Notes: a model not told the origin generated them from the letters alone. Counted from the stretch's first letter, positions 34,926-47,391 are shown. The stretch is DNA of 64,000 nucleotides from Polytrichum commune (GCA_950295325.1 OX485807.1:51492440-51556439); one strand, 5' to 3'. Made by a program: numbers and translations.

Positions 34926-35499
34926 TCTTCCTCATTGAATATTTTACCAAGATAAAACTCAACAATTAGTGTCCACACAACAATGCATATAGCCATAGCG
35001 CCCTATCGGTTTAGGCACTCAACTTGTTGAAATTCAATCTATTTTCTCAATCCCACCCCACATTTTCGTATAGCCCAACCAACCAATCCACAACGCCACT
35101 CCCAAAAAGCCACTAATTTTTTGGAGTCGAAATTGATAAGGCACTAGGTACTAGGTGCGGTCACCCTCATTGTTGACTTCTCCCCAAAACTTTTGTTGTT
35201 TGGTAAAGATCTATCGAGAAATTGAAACATTGGTGCCACTTAGTTAAAGTGAAGTTGAGGCGGGTGCGGTCACCCAAGCCGATCGAGACCAAGCTCCATG
35301 GTTGGAGTTGGTTGCCGGCCTCGCCCTCGATTCCCGATGTGTGCAATTAGCCCCACACGGCTACTAAGGCTCTCGAGGACAAAATCAAAGACTCATTCTA
35401 ACTCAAATTTCAATTTCCGAGTACGAGCTCCGACGCTCTTTGGGGATGATTTGCTTGGAGGGGAGACTCTTGAGTCATGTGTAGAAGAATTAAATCACG

Positions 35500-36340
35500 A
35501 GGGCGTAGTAGTAGCTAGTGAAGACAGACAGGTGGTTCGATCGATCGATCGAGCAATCAGTCGGTTGATGAATCGAAGGCTCGGTGATGGGTTGATTTTC
35601 AGTTTACTAAATTATTTCTGCTTCTCAATCTCATCTTCAAAGTCTACTTGCTGTTGAAGGAGTAGCTTGTCTGCGAGCTCTGACCTAATTAATTTCTCTC
35701 TCTCTCACTCTTTGCTGCAGGAAAGGCTTTCGCTCCATAAACCCATCTTGGGTTCCACATACGAACCTAAGTCTAGCTAGCGGTGAAGGCAATCTGATCG
35801 TTCAATCGATTTATTGAAGGCTCTTTGATGAATTGATTTCACATTGAATATGAATTGATGTTTCTCAATTTTGGTTTGAGAGTCTCTTTGTTTTGTCGGT
35901 TGACGACTGCACTAGTCTAGCGACCTAGGAAGGACTACTAGCCTCTCTCTCTCTCTCTCTCGGGTCTCTTGTTAATCTCTCTAGGTCTGCACAACAAATT
36001 TAGGTCTATAAACCCCATCTCAGGTTTACATATGAGCTAATGTTGTAGCGAACAAAGACATTCCAAATCGGTCAGTTGTGATTTGGTTGAGGGTTCGTCG
36101 ATGAATTAAATTGAAGTTGAATATGATATATGTCGGCTCCTTAACTTCGTCTCAAAAAGCTCTCTTTGGATTGTCAGCTTCTGATTGAGGTGAGGTTCAA
36201 TCCGGGAATACTATTCTCTCTACCCAACAACTTTTAGCATTATAAACCCGTGTTAGGTTTACATATGAGCTTAAGTTTGTGCCCTCTCATTCAAGCCAAC
36301 TCTCAGTTGACATCTCATCTGTCTCTCTCTCTCGTTCGTT
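35500..36340 (+). repeat. Degenerate tandem blocks of about 230-270 bases
   Basis: The text cataaacccatctTgggtt, cacatacgaacctaag recurs near 35736, 36005 and 36239 as rata-aacccnnnttaggttt then acatatgagct. Each is preceded by a CT-rich tract, and each unit has a gaattgat or gaattaaattga block in its second half. CT tracts followed by gcag look like splice acceptors at 35720 and 36345. A 119-codon frame at 35298-35657 just upstream is unrecognised. Confidence 0.5.
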
Positions 36341-36759
36341 TCGCAGAATGTGATTACGTACCATCACATAGTCAAACGTACTCATAATCTCTCAGCTACT
36401 AACTCACACAAGTTTGTTTGAGTTAACATCAACAACTCTCAGAGTTGAATGCTTGTACGAATTTATCATTTCGATTGCAGAGCACTCGATTTGGTAGATT
36501 GTTTACTGCTTCAGCTACGGCATGTGAACGATTGGGAGTGGATCAATTTCCGAATTTCTCAGAGGGAGTGGATCAATTTCTCAGAATTTCTTGCAGATGT
36601 ACTTCCAAGTCGACACATACTACTAGATCGACCTACTCGGAAAGCCACTGAATCGGAGGGTTTTATTCAGTTTGAGTGGACATCAATCATCAGAGTGAGA
36701 CTTGCAAGCGCAGAGCACTCTACTCAATCTTGGGGTTTTCTTTTTTTCTACTTCAGGTG

Positions 36760-37066
36760 ATTGATCTGAATGGTGGGGAGTGCATTCTCAATTTCGGAAA
36801 TCGCGGAGCCATTGATTGTGTTGCGTCGAGTGTTGCCGAGGATGAAGGCGTTGCAGCGGATATTCAATTGTTGCGTGTCACTTGAGGTGATCGACGAGAA
36901 TGGCCCCACGCATTACACCTCATCCGTGCACGCGACCAAGCGATTGACTGCGAGCGAGCAAGACTCAATTAGGTCGCAGGCAATGAAGCAGAAGGGGCTG
37001 GAGAGGCAAAAGGAGCAAGCGCTACTCACCATGGTTCCTCCTCCACATGCCACAAAGGGAGATTAA
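36760..37066 (+). pseudogene. Coding-like stretch of unknown family, frame disrupted
   Basis: This stretch is GC-richer than its surroundings and reads like codons in two overlapping frames. One (to 36885) contains VIDLNGGECILNFGNRG and ends DIQLLRVT. The other (36770-37066) contains EVIDENGPTHYTSS and a charged helix-like tail, SEQDSIRSQAMKQKGLERQ, ending at a TAA. The two VID-NG motifs and the frame change suggest a decayed or multi-exon gene. An acceptor-like tctacttcag|gtgattg lies at 36757. I do not recognise the family. Confidence 0.3.
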
Positions 37067-37960
37067 TCTTTCTAGTCCACATCACCTTAGTTGGATCGTT
37101 AACCAAATCGCCTAGGAAATAGATAGATAGATCGATAGATAGATAGATCGATAGATAGATAGATAGATCGATATGGTGGTTGTTGAAGGAGCAAGTATGA
37201 ATGAAGAGCCTCTTCTCATTTGCGGGCTACTACTCCCTTTTTGTGGGAGGGTTCTATTCAAGGCAGATTAGACAAATGTACATAAAGGGTGGTGCTGAGT
37301 TTTCCTCTTTGAAGACGAGACATGATGGTTGTGGAAATTGTTGAGAGGAGGATATTATCACCGGCAGTGCAGCGTTTTGGTCATGTGTCACGAAGGGAGA
37401 GTATTTTTCTAGCCCTAATGTTTAAGTTGTATTATAGAATGATCATCTAGAAATTAGACAGACATACAAATAGATAGATAGATAGATAGATTAGTTGCCA
37501 AAGGAGCAAGAATGAATGAAGAGCTTCTTTGCTTGCATGCTACTATTCCCTCTTGGGGGATGGATGATCTACCCTAGGTAGATTATTAGACAAATGTACA
37601 TAAACGGCAAGACTAAGTTTTCTTGTTTGAGGACAGGGCAGTCATGATGGTTGTGTAAACCGTCAAGGGATGGACGTGATCATTGGCGGTGAGGCGATCG
37701 ATGGTGGACGATTTGGTCACATTTCACGAAAGGGAGAATATTTTTTCTAGCCCCAGTATCTAAATTGAATTATAGATTGATCATCTAGAAATTAGATAAA
37801 TGGTAGATAGAGAGAAATATGAATTGTGGTTGCCAAAGGCTCAAGCATGAATGAAGGGCCTCATTGTCTGCAAACTAATGCCCTATGGAGGACTTTGTCC
37901 AAGGGACTTTAGACAAATGTGCACAAAATGCAATGTTGGGGATGGTCACCGGCAATGATT
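37037..37960 (+). repeat. Three tandem units of about 330-345 bases with GATA microsatellites
   Basis: The blocks acaaagggagattaatcttt / cgaagggagagtatttttct / cgaaagggagaatatttttt lie at about 37045, 37388 and 37727. Each is followed by a tagat-rich tract, then ggagcaagnatgaatgaaga, then gacaaatgtacataaa. The GATA tract shrinks from the first unit to the third. Confidence 0.7.
37121..37173. repeat. (GATA)n/(GATC) microsatellite
   Basis: GATA units with periodic GATCGATA interruptions. A shorter GATA run at 37471-37491 is its counterpart in the next unit. Confidence 0.95.
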
Positions 37961-38607
37961 ATTTTGCGTGGATCTTGACTTTGTCGTATGGTCTCATGGG
38001 ATGAAGTTTCATTACAACATTTCATGTTGGAAGATATTTGTCATTTTTTTCTTGAACACTGCATGAGTAACTTAACGGGTGTCGGAGTCATGATTCAACA
38101 TGAATGGAAAGGTGGCAATACTCTTTACATCAAAGAGGATCTACTGTCGGTGTACATTGATATGCTTCTTAATGACATTTCCGCATGGTTTACATATGAG
38201 TCTAAGACTAGAAATCATGTTTCTCAAGGATAGTTTACACCATGAACCATGAAGACGTCCCAAAGCCCTGGAAAATCTATGATTGGATGTTGAACTCGTC
38301 ATGGGACCACTTTGGTTCATTCGCATGCATGAACCCTCAATATATTGTCATTATCTGTATTATTTGCAATAGAGTTCTCAATTATTGTCGGATTATAAAA
38401 TGCAATTTGGGAAAGCAAGTTGAGGATATTTGAAGCACAATCTAGATGTTGGGACTATGATGTTGTGATTAGTGTAGAACCTCGAAAACACAGTACACAA
38501 ACACAGTAGAGAGTTAATAGTACATTCCGGCGCTAAAGTGAATTGTTACGGGTGTTTATTTAGCTTCTGAATATGAGGTTATAAACAACACAAGCAACAT
38601 TGACTTA

Positions 38608-39106
38608 GGGCCACTTCACACACGAGCCAAGGGCCGTGACCATGAAATTGTGAGAGCCCACAAGAAAGTGTCTAAAGGCCGTCCCAAGACACCTCCAAAA
38701 TCATGTAGTGTGGTCACGGACCCTCAAGTTTAGTGTGAAGTCATATGTGACCGGGCCCTCAACCAAATTCCATTTCAATGAATTTCTATTCATGCGGGTT
38801 CTCACTCATGATAAAGTAGAATAAATGAACGGTTGTGAGCGTTTGGAGTGCCATGGTCTCCTAGTTTTGTGTTAGGCCTACTTCCAAGAGGTGGTTTTTG
38901 AAAATAATCCAAGTGACCATGAAACATGATCCATTTGATGCCATGTAAGAATCCATGTGGACTTTACATCCATCTTGCATGCACATACTCCGTTGGTCCC
39001 TCAAGCGCAGTGTGAAGCGAACTTGGACCAACTCTGCCTTTTCCACCAATGAGAGTACTTGAAGTGTAATGGTCATGGGCTCTCAGTCTCGTCTGTGAAG
39101 TGGCCC
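38608..39106 (+). mobile_element. Family B Harbinger-like MITE, copy 2 (499 bases)
   Basis: Ends are GGGCCACTTCACACACGAG and CTCGTCTGTGAAGTGGCCC, with perfect TTA on both sides (38605-38607 and 39107-39109). It is the same length and orientation as the copy at 28190. The ends share GGGCCRCTTYACAC with family A, so one transposase may have served both. Confidence 0.9.
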
Positions 39107-42100
39107 TTACAATGGGTCATAAAGTAGGAAAATCTAGTATTTTAGTGGCCCTCATGTCAAGGGCCAGTCGGTGATGTGTAGTTTTTAGTTTCTAATAATC
39201 TTCAAGGGAGCCACATTGGCTACTGTCTTTGCAGTGAACAAACTAATTACACTCTTATAAACGCATTTTTTCCAAAGAATGTAAAAACAAAAAAGCACAT
39301 GTTTATCCATAAACTTGCATATTCATCCAAAACATGGTGAGTTTATCCCTCTTTGTATGGCAATTTCATCCATGACAAAAACCAAGAATTTGCTAACAAT
39401 TGTTTCCCTCTTAAATTCGAGATAAATATTGACTACTTGGAGTGCCCCCTAAAAAATATTGTGTCATGTCCATGTCAAAATTATAATATAGGAACTCTCA
39501 AAATTGTATAAAGCTTTGAAAGGAAATTTATACTTGTTATCTTTAATTGGTCATGTCAAAAGTGACTCCATCTATTGATTACCCGTTTATTAATTGAATT
39601 CCTCCAACCGGAACAATACATAAGGTAGAGGTGAATGACCAGTACCGGTGCACCAGATCAACTAAATATACATGCGGAAAAGATTATAAGGTATGGTATT
39701 TTCAAAATAAAGGTAAATGCTTGTAATTTAATACACCCTATCAATAATTATAAAATTTTGGGGAATTCATTTTAGAATATCCTATTTTACTTCTACTATC
39801 AAAGAAATTTGGAAAGAGGATTGCAATTCAAACAACATAGTGAAAATTTTCCTCATGGCATGTAGATAGAGAACATTAACGCCACATTGGATACGTTCGT
39901 TTGATAACGTTCAAGCCAACCAGCATGCGAAGTCATCCATCCAAGCTTTTTCAACACAAAATTGTCTCTTTTCATCCACTAGCACAGACCCTACCCTAGA
40001 CCCGCTACCCTTAGTGATTGTTTCCACGACATTTTACATATACTGACTACATAAAAGAGGCCATTTTATGTGATGGTATTTTACATGTAAACATGTTTCA
40101 TTATTCAAAAAACCCCTATATTATATGTACATTTTTTGCAAAATTTATCTACAATGAATATATTAGACCTTATTTTTTATCACACGTTGTTTCTACGATT
40201 TTCACCAGTGACCTCCCTGTGACAAACTTCCATTCTAAGCTAATGTTGTCAGAAGTGACTTAATCATAAATTAACTTGTTCTTCAAGTGCACTTTATTAA
40301 ATCGGTTGAGTATCTTGTTGTTATTGAGAATTTCATATCAAATATGCAACATGGGTGCCCTTGGGATGCATGTACAATATACAATGTATATGATCATCAA
40401 TGTCAAGTATGAATTTGACATTTAAGCAGATTTGGACAAACCACTTGTCCAAAAATAATAAAGGATCTGCACGTGTGAGGAAAATAAATCAATCAAACAA
40501 TCAATCAAACAAACAATCAAACGATCAAACGATATCAACAAAAGCAATAACACAACTACCACAACTTGAAATGTTTGTATTCATTGTTCGTCAACCACCA
40601 TAATTGTGTAGTTTTGCAATCTAATGTACGTCATATTGATGGTTGAAATTCTCCAAAGTTCATGCATAAATCAAATACACTTAAATCCTAGTTATGAGTA
40701 TATATTTGTTTTCCTTTGACATAAGACAATGTGTAAATTAAATCTCAGACCCACAATCATATGGACATGATTTTTGAACTTGGCAAGGCTTATATATATT
40801 GTGTATATGGCTATGTATGAAGACCATAGTTCCTTGAAGAGTTAAGTAACCTTAATTCTTAGCAACATGGTACCTATTTAGCTCTAGTACCATGACTTGC
40901 CCTCCTTTAGCCAAGGCCAAAAACACAACCGCAATAGTGAGGTGGCGTGTTGTGGTAGCAAACGCTCTTAACAACACATTGGCACTTGTGTTCTCATTCT
41001 TCCACTTTAAGTTATAGGTAAGCATGTGCCAAACCAAAGATAAATTTGAGGAAGGTAAATCAAAGAGTCCAAGCTCACGGTCTATCACCTTCAAGAATTG
41101 AGGAAGATTTTCTATACAAAAAATCAAAAAATAATAAAGAAATCAACATACCTTATGATGGTCATTGCACCCAAATCATTGAGGATATTCCTTTTGGACA
41201 AAACTCAATGCTTATTCAATCTACATGTTATGTTTTAAAAAACGGAATTGAATGGCATTAATGTATGAACTTTGTGTTGGTTTAACTTCTTGCTTCAAAC
41301 AATCTATCAATATCAACATCAAGCCCTTAATCATGTGTGACGTCAATGTTTACAAGTTTTTGACTTTATGAATAGAAATTGAATGAGGCATACTCAAACA
41401 ACTTGCAAAAGTACCTTAATTTGAAGGTAGTTGATGGTCTTGACTTTTAAATGCTCGTGCAACCCAAAATGGGTCATCACATAATATTCCAATGCGGTTT
41501 GCGACCCACTAGGTGGTAATCTACGTGGATGGAAGGCATCTACTAGTGCAGGATTATGCCCATTATCACGTGTGTTAAAATAACATATAAAAGCCTCATA
41601 CTCCAAGCATGTAGGATTTCTCTGTTTGGAATTGCTTGTTTTGGAAGGCGGTTCCATGAGTCGCCCCCCTAATGAAGGCCATGTTGATATGTCAATTTGA
41701 CCTCGCAAATGTGGCCCAATTGACTTTCACATCAAAATATTTTGTAGTCTAGCTCAACTCCATATAAGTTAGAGTTGCTTGTTTTTGAAATATCCCAAAA
41801 TGTCACCATGTGACCCTTCAACTTTGAAAGTGATGGACTTCATCTAAATTTCATTAAAAAATAAAAATAAAAATAACCATTTTTTTGGGAGCAACTCTTT
41901 TGTCAACCACATAATACATAATGATATTTTTGCCAACTAGCAAAAATTTGCAGCTTGACCAAAATAGTCATGAAACGAAGAAAATAATCCATTTATTTTC
42001 TCTAGTTGTCCCCCTAATGAAGGCCAATGCATGTTGATATGACAATTTGACCTAGAAAATGTGGTATGATTGACTTCAAATTTTCATAACATGAATATAT

Positions 42101-42863
42101 GGTAGTCTAGTTCACACAGGTTGAAATTCATAAAAGTAGAGTTTTTTTTGTTACATGACTCAAATTTGAAGCATTGTGTCGCCCTTGCCCCAAAAATTGA
42201 ATGTGAAGGCTTGAGCATTCAGGGGTTAGGAAACCATCGAACAAATAGCAAGGTAAAGTTCAAACTTCACAAAGTATTCATTTTCAAAGTATCATGTGCC
42301 TCAAACTGATAGTAAATGGAAAACAAATATGATTTATTGACAAAGATTTGAATTGTAATACCATCCTACATGGACAATTTCCAAAAACAAATTATGACAA
42401 ACTTCAAAATTGATGTTTATCCAATATTTCCTTTTTATTATTATTTTGCAAATTTTGATATTTAATGACATTATACAATCCCCAAGAAAGCCACCTCCTA
42501 AGTAGGACAATATTGTGTTTTTATATTCAAGTTAGCTATGTGTCCACTATCTACATATTTGATAAATATAATTATCAAGTTTCCCTTGAATTTCTTGTAT
42601 TGCTTACAAGATATAAGTATCGGTTCATGAAAGAATACCTTGAATTTGAGTGTACTCTCATCCCTATTGACCAAGTTAGGGGGGGGGGGGGGGAGCGAAG
42701 CATGTGCTATCTATTACCAATTCAATTAGACGAACGTCCTTTGTAGTACTTGGTCACTTCCAACAACCCAAGCAATTAGGTCGTGGGTGTAATTTGGTTT
42801 GTTATTCACGTTCTCCAACTTATACCGATTATAGTTACACAACAAAACTCATGCTACATTAGC
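39107..42863. other. Intergenic with a local duplication
   Basis: 41662-41760 and 42005-42115 are direct copies (cccccctaatgaaggcca, ttgatatgtcaatttgacct, gtagtctag). A lone family F-type end (gtgacctccctgtg) lies near 40207. A G-tract occurs near 42679-42692. No gene recognised. Confidence 0.45.
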
Positions 42864-43268
42864 CACGGGGAGGTCACTCCATTGTCAAGTTATAAACCAC
42901 GTGCGAACAAAGTTTGCTACCCCTATATTATATGCCATAAATAATTTTAAAAATGATGATATTTTTCTATATATGCATATCCATGGATAATATTTTTCAT
43001 ATTTTTTATATTTTTAGTCATCTCCATTTTTCTAGTAATTGTTTTAGTTCGATTCTGCGTCATTCTAGTTAGAAACGGTATGTTTTCTAGAAAAAATAAA
43101 TTATCAATTTTGGTTACCAATTTTTATTATGTAATAGATACCATGTATATGTACTCATGGTTTTTTTTTGATAAAATTTTGACCCATTTTGTTGACGCAA
43201 CTTAGAAAAAGTAGATTTTTTTTGTTCGCACGTGGTTTTCAACTTGACAATGGAGTGACCTCCCTGTG
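42864..43268. mobile_element. Family F hAT-like MITE (405 bases) with perfect 8-base TSD
   Basis: The inverted ends extend about 48 bases: CACGGGGAGGTCACTCC, attgtcaagttataaaccac, gtgcgaacaaa on the left, with the inverse ending GGAGTGACCTCCCTGTG on the right. ACATTAGC flanks both sides exactly (42856-42863 and 43269-43276). The interior is AT-rich and non-coding. Confidence 0.9.
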
Positions 43269-43299
43269 ACATTAGCAAATCTATAATGAAAACATCTGC

Positions 43300-43540
43300 A
43301 AGAACTGGATTGATAATCAAACCCCCTTTGATTTAGTTATGGTTATCGGAAATATATGTTTGTCGATTACTTAACCGGATACATAGGTCCTCCCAATTGT
43401 GTTCACTATTGAGTGCATATTAGTTATTAATATTTGAACGCAGAGTCCAATCACTTCTAAACACGTGTCTTTACAATATTTTCTCTTTGATCCTCACCAA
43501 ATACCAACCAAATCTAGGGGTCCGATTAAGAAATTGAGCC
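43300..43540. repeat. Dispersed repeat shared with 45.8 kb
   Basis: Shares tttgatttagttatggt, ataggtcctcccaattg, gttcactattgagtg, gagtccaatcac, aaacacgtgtctt and ctttgatcctc with 45775-46015. The second half is the R-type tail. No coding signal. Confidence 0.5.
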
Positions 43541-43665
43541 ACTCAAGACCAACATGCCTTAAGTGACACTTGTAGGTCACGGTTAATCCCAAATCAATTA
43601 CCTAGTCACCGCAACATGAGAGCCTAGCGCCAATTTCGGACACACCTATAATCAACACTTCAATA

Positions 43666-44522
43666 CAGTCTAACCTCGTTAATACAACACTTGTTTATGC
43701 AACTTCCTCTATATGACAACACATCTTTGCGAGAACAAACTTATTGCTTCAAAACTCCCTCTTTTATGCAACTGTGACACTCGATAATGCGACGTTTAGA
43801 ATCTCCGTTTTGTCATATTAAATAGGTAGTTAATGCTAAAATTCCTTTCATCTATGTTGTATACATCTAAAATACATCCATTTTTATTTGGGAACTACTT
43901 GGGAACTTCACTTATCAATGGGAATTTAATGAGAATTAGGGTTACCTGTTTATAATGTACATGGTTAGGGTTAGAGTGGCCTCTTGCCTATTATGTTGCC
44001 TTGTACATGGGTGGTATAGCATCACTAGTATCATGTGCACTCTCTTGCATTCTTGCAGTCTCCAATTTCGTTTTGTCTTAATGTTGATCTAGATTAAGTA
44101 GATGTGGATGATGTTGCTCCACCTACAATAAAGTTGAATGATGCTAAACGTAATGCATCATTGTTGTCTAGTTTCTTATTAGAGAACTCTTTATATTTTG
44201 GTGTTAATGAAATTATTAGTTTCCAAAAGTTAGTAGGGAATTCAAACATGATGACAATTGCTAACTTGGGCAGGCAACACTCGAGATCTTTGGACTCCTA
44301 TTTCAAGAGTTCTTGAAAATATTTATATTTGTTTGGAGTTATAAATTATATTGCTTAAACTCGTTATATATATTTTAAAGCTCATGTTACTTATATTTTC
44401 ATATTCCCTCAATAGCACGACAACTTTACACCATTTGTCATATTAATGAGAAGACGACACCTCGATAACACAACTTGTTTTTGTGTGTTTCCCAAACGTG
44501 TCATACTAAAGAGGGAGAACAG
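43666..44522 (+). mobile_element. Decayed pogo/Tigger-like transposon (about 857 bases)
   Basis: The left end CAGTCTAACCTCGTTAATAC, preceded by TA, is pogo/Tigger-like. The right end gtcatactaaagagggagaacag is followed by TA and is a diverged inverse. The subterminal parts also pair: caacacttgtttatgcaac against acacaacttgtttttgtg. The interior holds a transposase C-terminus (44098-44316) after most of the coding region was lost. Confidence 0.65.
44098..44316 (+). pseudogene. C-terminal remnant of a pogo/Tigger-type DDE transposase
   Basis: Codons from 44098 (methionine at 44104) encode about 72 residues ending in RSLDSYFKSS and TGA. The order AKRNASLLSSFLLEN, then FQKLVGNSNMMTIANLGRQH, then a terminal LDSYF-type motif is what I expect at the C-terminus of plant pogo/Tigger transposases. 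A TAA at 44095-44097 closes the frame upstream, and no DDE core or DNA-binding region is visible. It cannot encode a working enzyme. Confidence 0.6.
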
Positions 44523-45005
44523 TAAGTAACTGCATCCTAAAGTGTTGCATTCTTCTTTCCATCACCAACAAGACCCAACAATAGATCAAGGCACTTCAAT
44601 CATAGAAAACGTCCTCAAAACCCTTAATATTTTATTTATGGATGCGAGGTCATCATGGGCGTGGCGTGACCATATATAGATGTTATATTTAGCATCTTTG
44701 CAATGGAATCCAAATTTACAACTACTTTACCTACTACACAAGTGCATGCTTTTGGAGATGTGAACATGTGCACAACAAATTTACATAATAATGTGTTACA
44801 AGGCCATTCCATGATTCGGTCCACAAGGGCCACAAACATTCCATATATGAAGGCCTCCTAAATATATATATCGATCGAGATTTGACACCATGTCCAAACA
44901 TCAAGTCAAAAGCACGCATGCGCCACGTTGACTTTTGTGAACGGGAACCAAAGTCAACTTTGAAGTCAAATGTTTGGTATTCGGTTCGTTTTTCATGTTC
45001 TAATA

Positions 45006-45488
45006 GAGTTATCCGTAAAGTGAGCTGAAGAGAGGGTTTTGGGCATGGATTTGAGAAAATTGTGTGACAGGCCCTAAAAGTGGAGCAGGTGTCTGTAGCT
45101 ATAAAAAAACACAAGCACAAATCTTTTGAGGGACCGGAAATGGTGAAAAAAAAAATTTGCTCCTGTGTTGAGAGCGCGCCCCGGGAATTTAGCGTCGCTT
45201 TGTCAGAGGGTGCTAATTCTGTCGCCCTGTTTCGCTAATTCTGTTAGGGGTGCAGACAAGACTAAGTAAGTAGTGAAGCACGCCCAAAATCAGCAAGCAC
45301 GCATGACGGCCTCAACCACGAATAGGCGGATTCTCTCATCCAAAAACAAGCAGACCAGCTCTGACCCTAAACCCTGGCCTTGTGTATTATGCCCCGGAAT
45401 TCAAGAGCCTTACTTTGCGTTTCCATGGGTTTGTGTGAATAGTGCACTCAAAATCTGTCAAAACACCAGCTCACTTTACGGATAACTC
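45006..45488. mobile_element. Family G inverted-repeat element (483 bases) with GC-rich cargo
   Basis: Ends are GAGTTATCCGTAAAGTGAG and the perfect inverse CTCACTTTACGGATAACTC, 22 bases in all. TAATA flanks both sides (45001-45005 and 45489-45493), a 5-base duplication. The centre (about 45170-45420) is much richer in GC than the area (gagagcgcgccccgggaatt) and has a 70-codon frame from 45273. A host fragment may have been captured. Confidence 0.75.
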
Positions 45489-45774
45489 TAATAAGCAATC
45501 CAAATTCCCCTAAGTTGACAATAAAAGGTTCTTTCCTTAAGACGACTTTTGAGAATTTGTGTAAGTTTCATATGAGTTTACTATTATATATTTATATGTT
45601 CTATAGATTTTGTGTAGATTCGCTAATCTATGGAATTTTTTCCAAGCTAATCAACCTTCTTGAAATAACAAAAGTTTCTCAAAGTGTCACTCTTTAAGGT
45701 CTCAGTACCTTACAACGTCCTCCGGTTAGATTTCCACACTAACACTCGTGTTGCGTTAGTGAATCATCGTGATA

Positions 45775-46015
45775 AAGCATCGTCGACATAAATCGGATCG
45801 AGAATTGGACCTCCTCTGATTTAGTTATGGTCATCAGAAGTGCATGGTTGTTGATTTCCTAATTGAATAAATAAGTCCTTCCAATTGCGTTCACTGTTTG
45901 AGTGTGGAGTAGTCGAAGACGTAATTCAAACACGTGTTTTTATGGTGTTTGTTCTTTGATCCTCGTCTAATCACTCACCAATCAAATATAATTGTACGAT
46001 TAAGAAAACTAATTA
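45775..46015. repeat. Dispersed repeat, partner of 43.3 kb
   Basis: Same order of blocks as 43300-43540: gaattggacctcctctgatt, tagttatggtcatcagaa, aagtccttccaattgcg, gttcactgtttgagtg, cacgtgtttttatggtg. Confidence 0.5.
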
Positions 46016-46628
46016 TATAACTCCCACCTATCTTATACTAAATAGTCTTCTTATTAGTGCAAGTGGCTAATTAGCTTGGAAACAATTGAGGTGGGCTACT
46101 CCACATTGCCTAGTTGGGGGGTGGAAATAACATGGGTCCAAGACACAGTGTTTACCCTGTCAATCTTCCTTGAGACTTCCAACCTACACCTTACATACAA
46201 TAAAATAACATCATTACATCATCAAAAGTAGCATAAATTTAAACATTCGCCAACATCAACCTCTTAGAAAAATAATAATTACATGGTGTGACCCACACTA
46301 ATTTAAAGCTAGAGATTTGGCATGGATCGAGAACTAATGTGAGCTCTAGAGAATTACAATGACCGGCACTAGTAGAACCGATTAGTGTACATTGATGCAT
46401 TGGGCAACATTCAATCTTGGGCGTCCATTTAATTTGATGTGTGAAACCTAGACATGTAATGTTTGCATTGTACAAAGACTATGTAGATGTGGGGGTACTT
46501 TAAGAACTTTTTGCAAGGTCATGTCTCAAATAGGTGCATTCTAGGAAATGTAAGGAATGGGTGGATCCTATTTTGATTATTCTTACTTTGACTTTGAATA
46601 AAAAGCCCATGATTCTTACATTGTACTA

Positions 46629-46830
46629 CACTATTTTGTCTAATTAGTGTGGGTTACCATCTGGAGTTACACATTGCTATGAGAGTATCATTTTTTACCC
46701 AAATAACATATGTAATCAGTATGCACACCGGAGAGTATGAAGTGACTCGGTAACAAATGGTGATGTTGGTAAAAAGTTATAGCAACACGTAACTATGAAT
46801 GGTAACCCACACTAATTAGACAAAATAGTG
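46629..46830. mobile_element. Family C MITE, copy 2 (202 bases), near-perfect inverted ends
   Basis: The inverted ends run about 32 bases with almost no mismatch. The left begins CACTATTTTGTCTAATTAG and the right ends CTAATTAGACAAAATAGTG. TA lies on both sides (46627-46628 and 46831-46832). The ends start CACTA, but the 2-base TA flank fits Tc1/mariner-type insertion better than the usual 3-base CACTA TSD, so the superfamily is open. Confidence 0.82.
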
Positions 46831-46997
46831 TACTTTCCATAAATACTTTGTGAGGTCCTTCCTCCAGATCTCGTTACTTGAACATCTTTTAGGTTGCCGT
46901 CTCTTTTAGGATGCAATTTCTTTTTCTTTAACTTATTATGTAAAGTTGGGAGGCAGGCTCCTCTAGTGAGGCTTAATTGAACACATAGTTTGGAGGC

Positions 46998-47391
46998 TAC
47001 ATAGCTCTCTAGCAGCTTGGGCAAGAAAACAATTAATTTTAGAGGTGCCTAAATTTATGGGAAATTAATTACGTCTAGTGTCCACAACCAAACAAAAAAA
47101 ACAAAAAACAAACATTTCAAAGAGTGCCTAAAATTAAAATAATGCTTAAACACCTTGACATACAAGTAAATGACAAACTTTAGGGTAAGGAATGTTGGTT
47201 AAGGGAAGTGTTTAGGTTAATCGTAGCCGCCGTAGATGAAATCAAGAAAACCATCCATAAATTATAGAAACGACTTGGATGAATGTCTGACTTATTTATA
47301 ATAAAAAATTGAATGTGCCCAGATTTTGGAATTTTTTTTCGTACTTTAATTAATTATTAAGCATAAGGTGCCCAAGTTGTCAGAGAACTAC
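46998..47391. mobile_element. Family E MITE, copy 1 (about 394 bases)
   Basis: The left end tagctctctagcagcttggg pairs with cccaagttgtcagagaacta on the right. It shares aggaatgttggttaaggga, gtgtttagg and gtagccgccgtagatg with the copy at 49415. No clear TSD. Confidence 0.65.
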
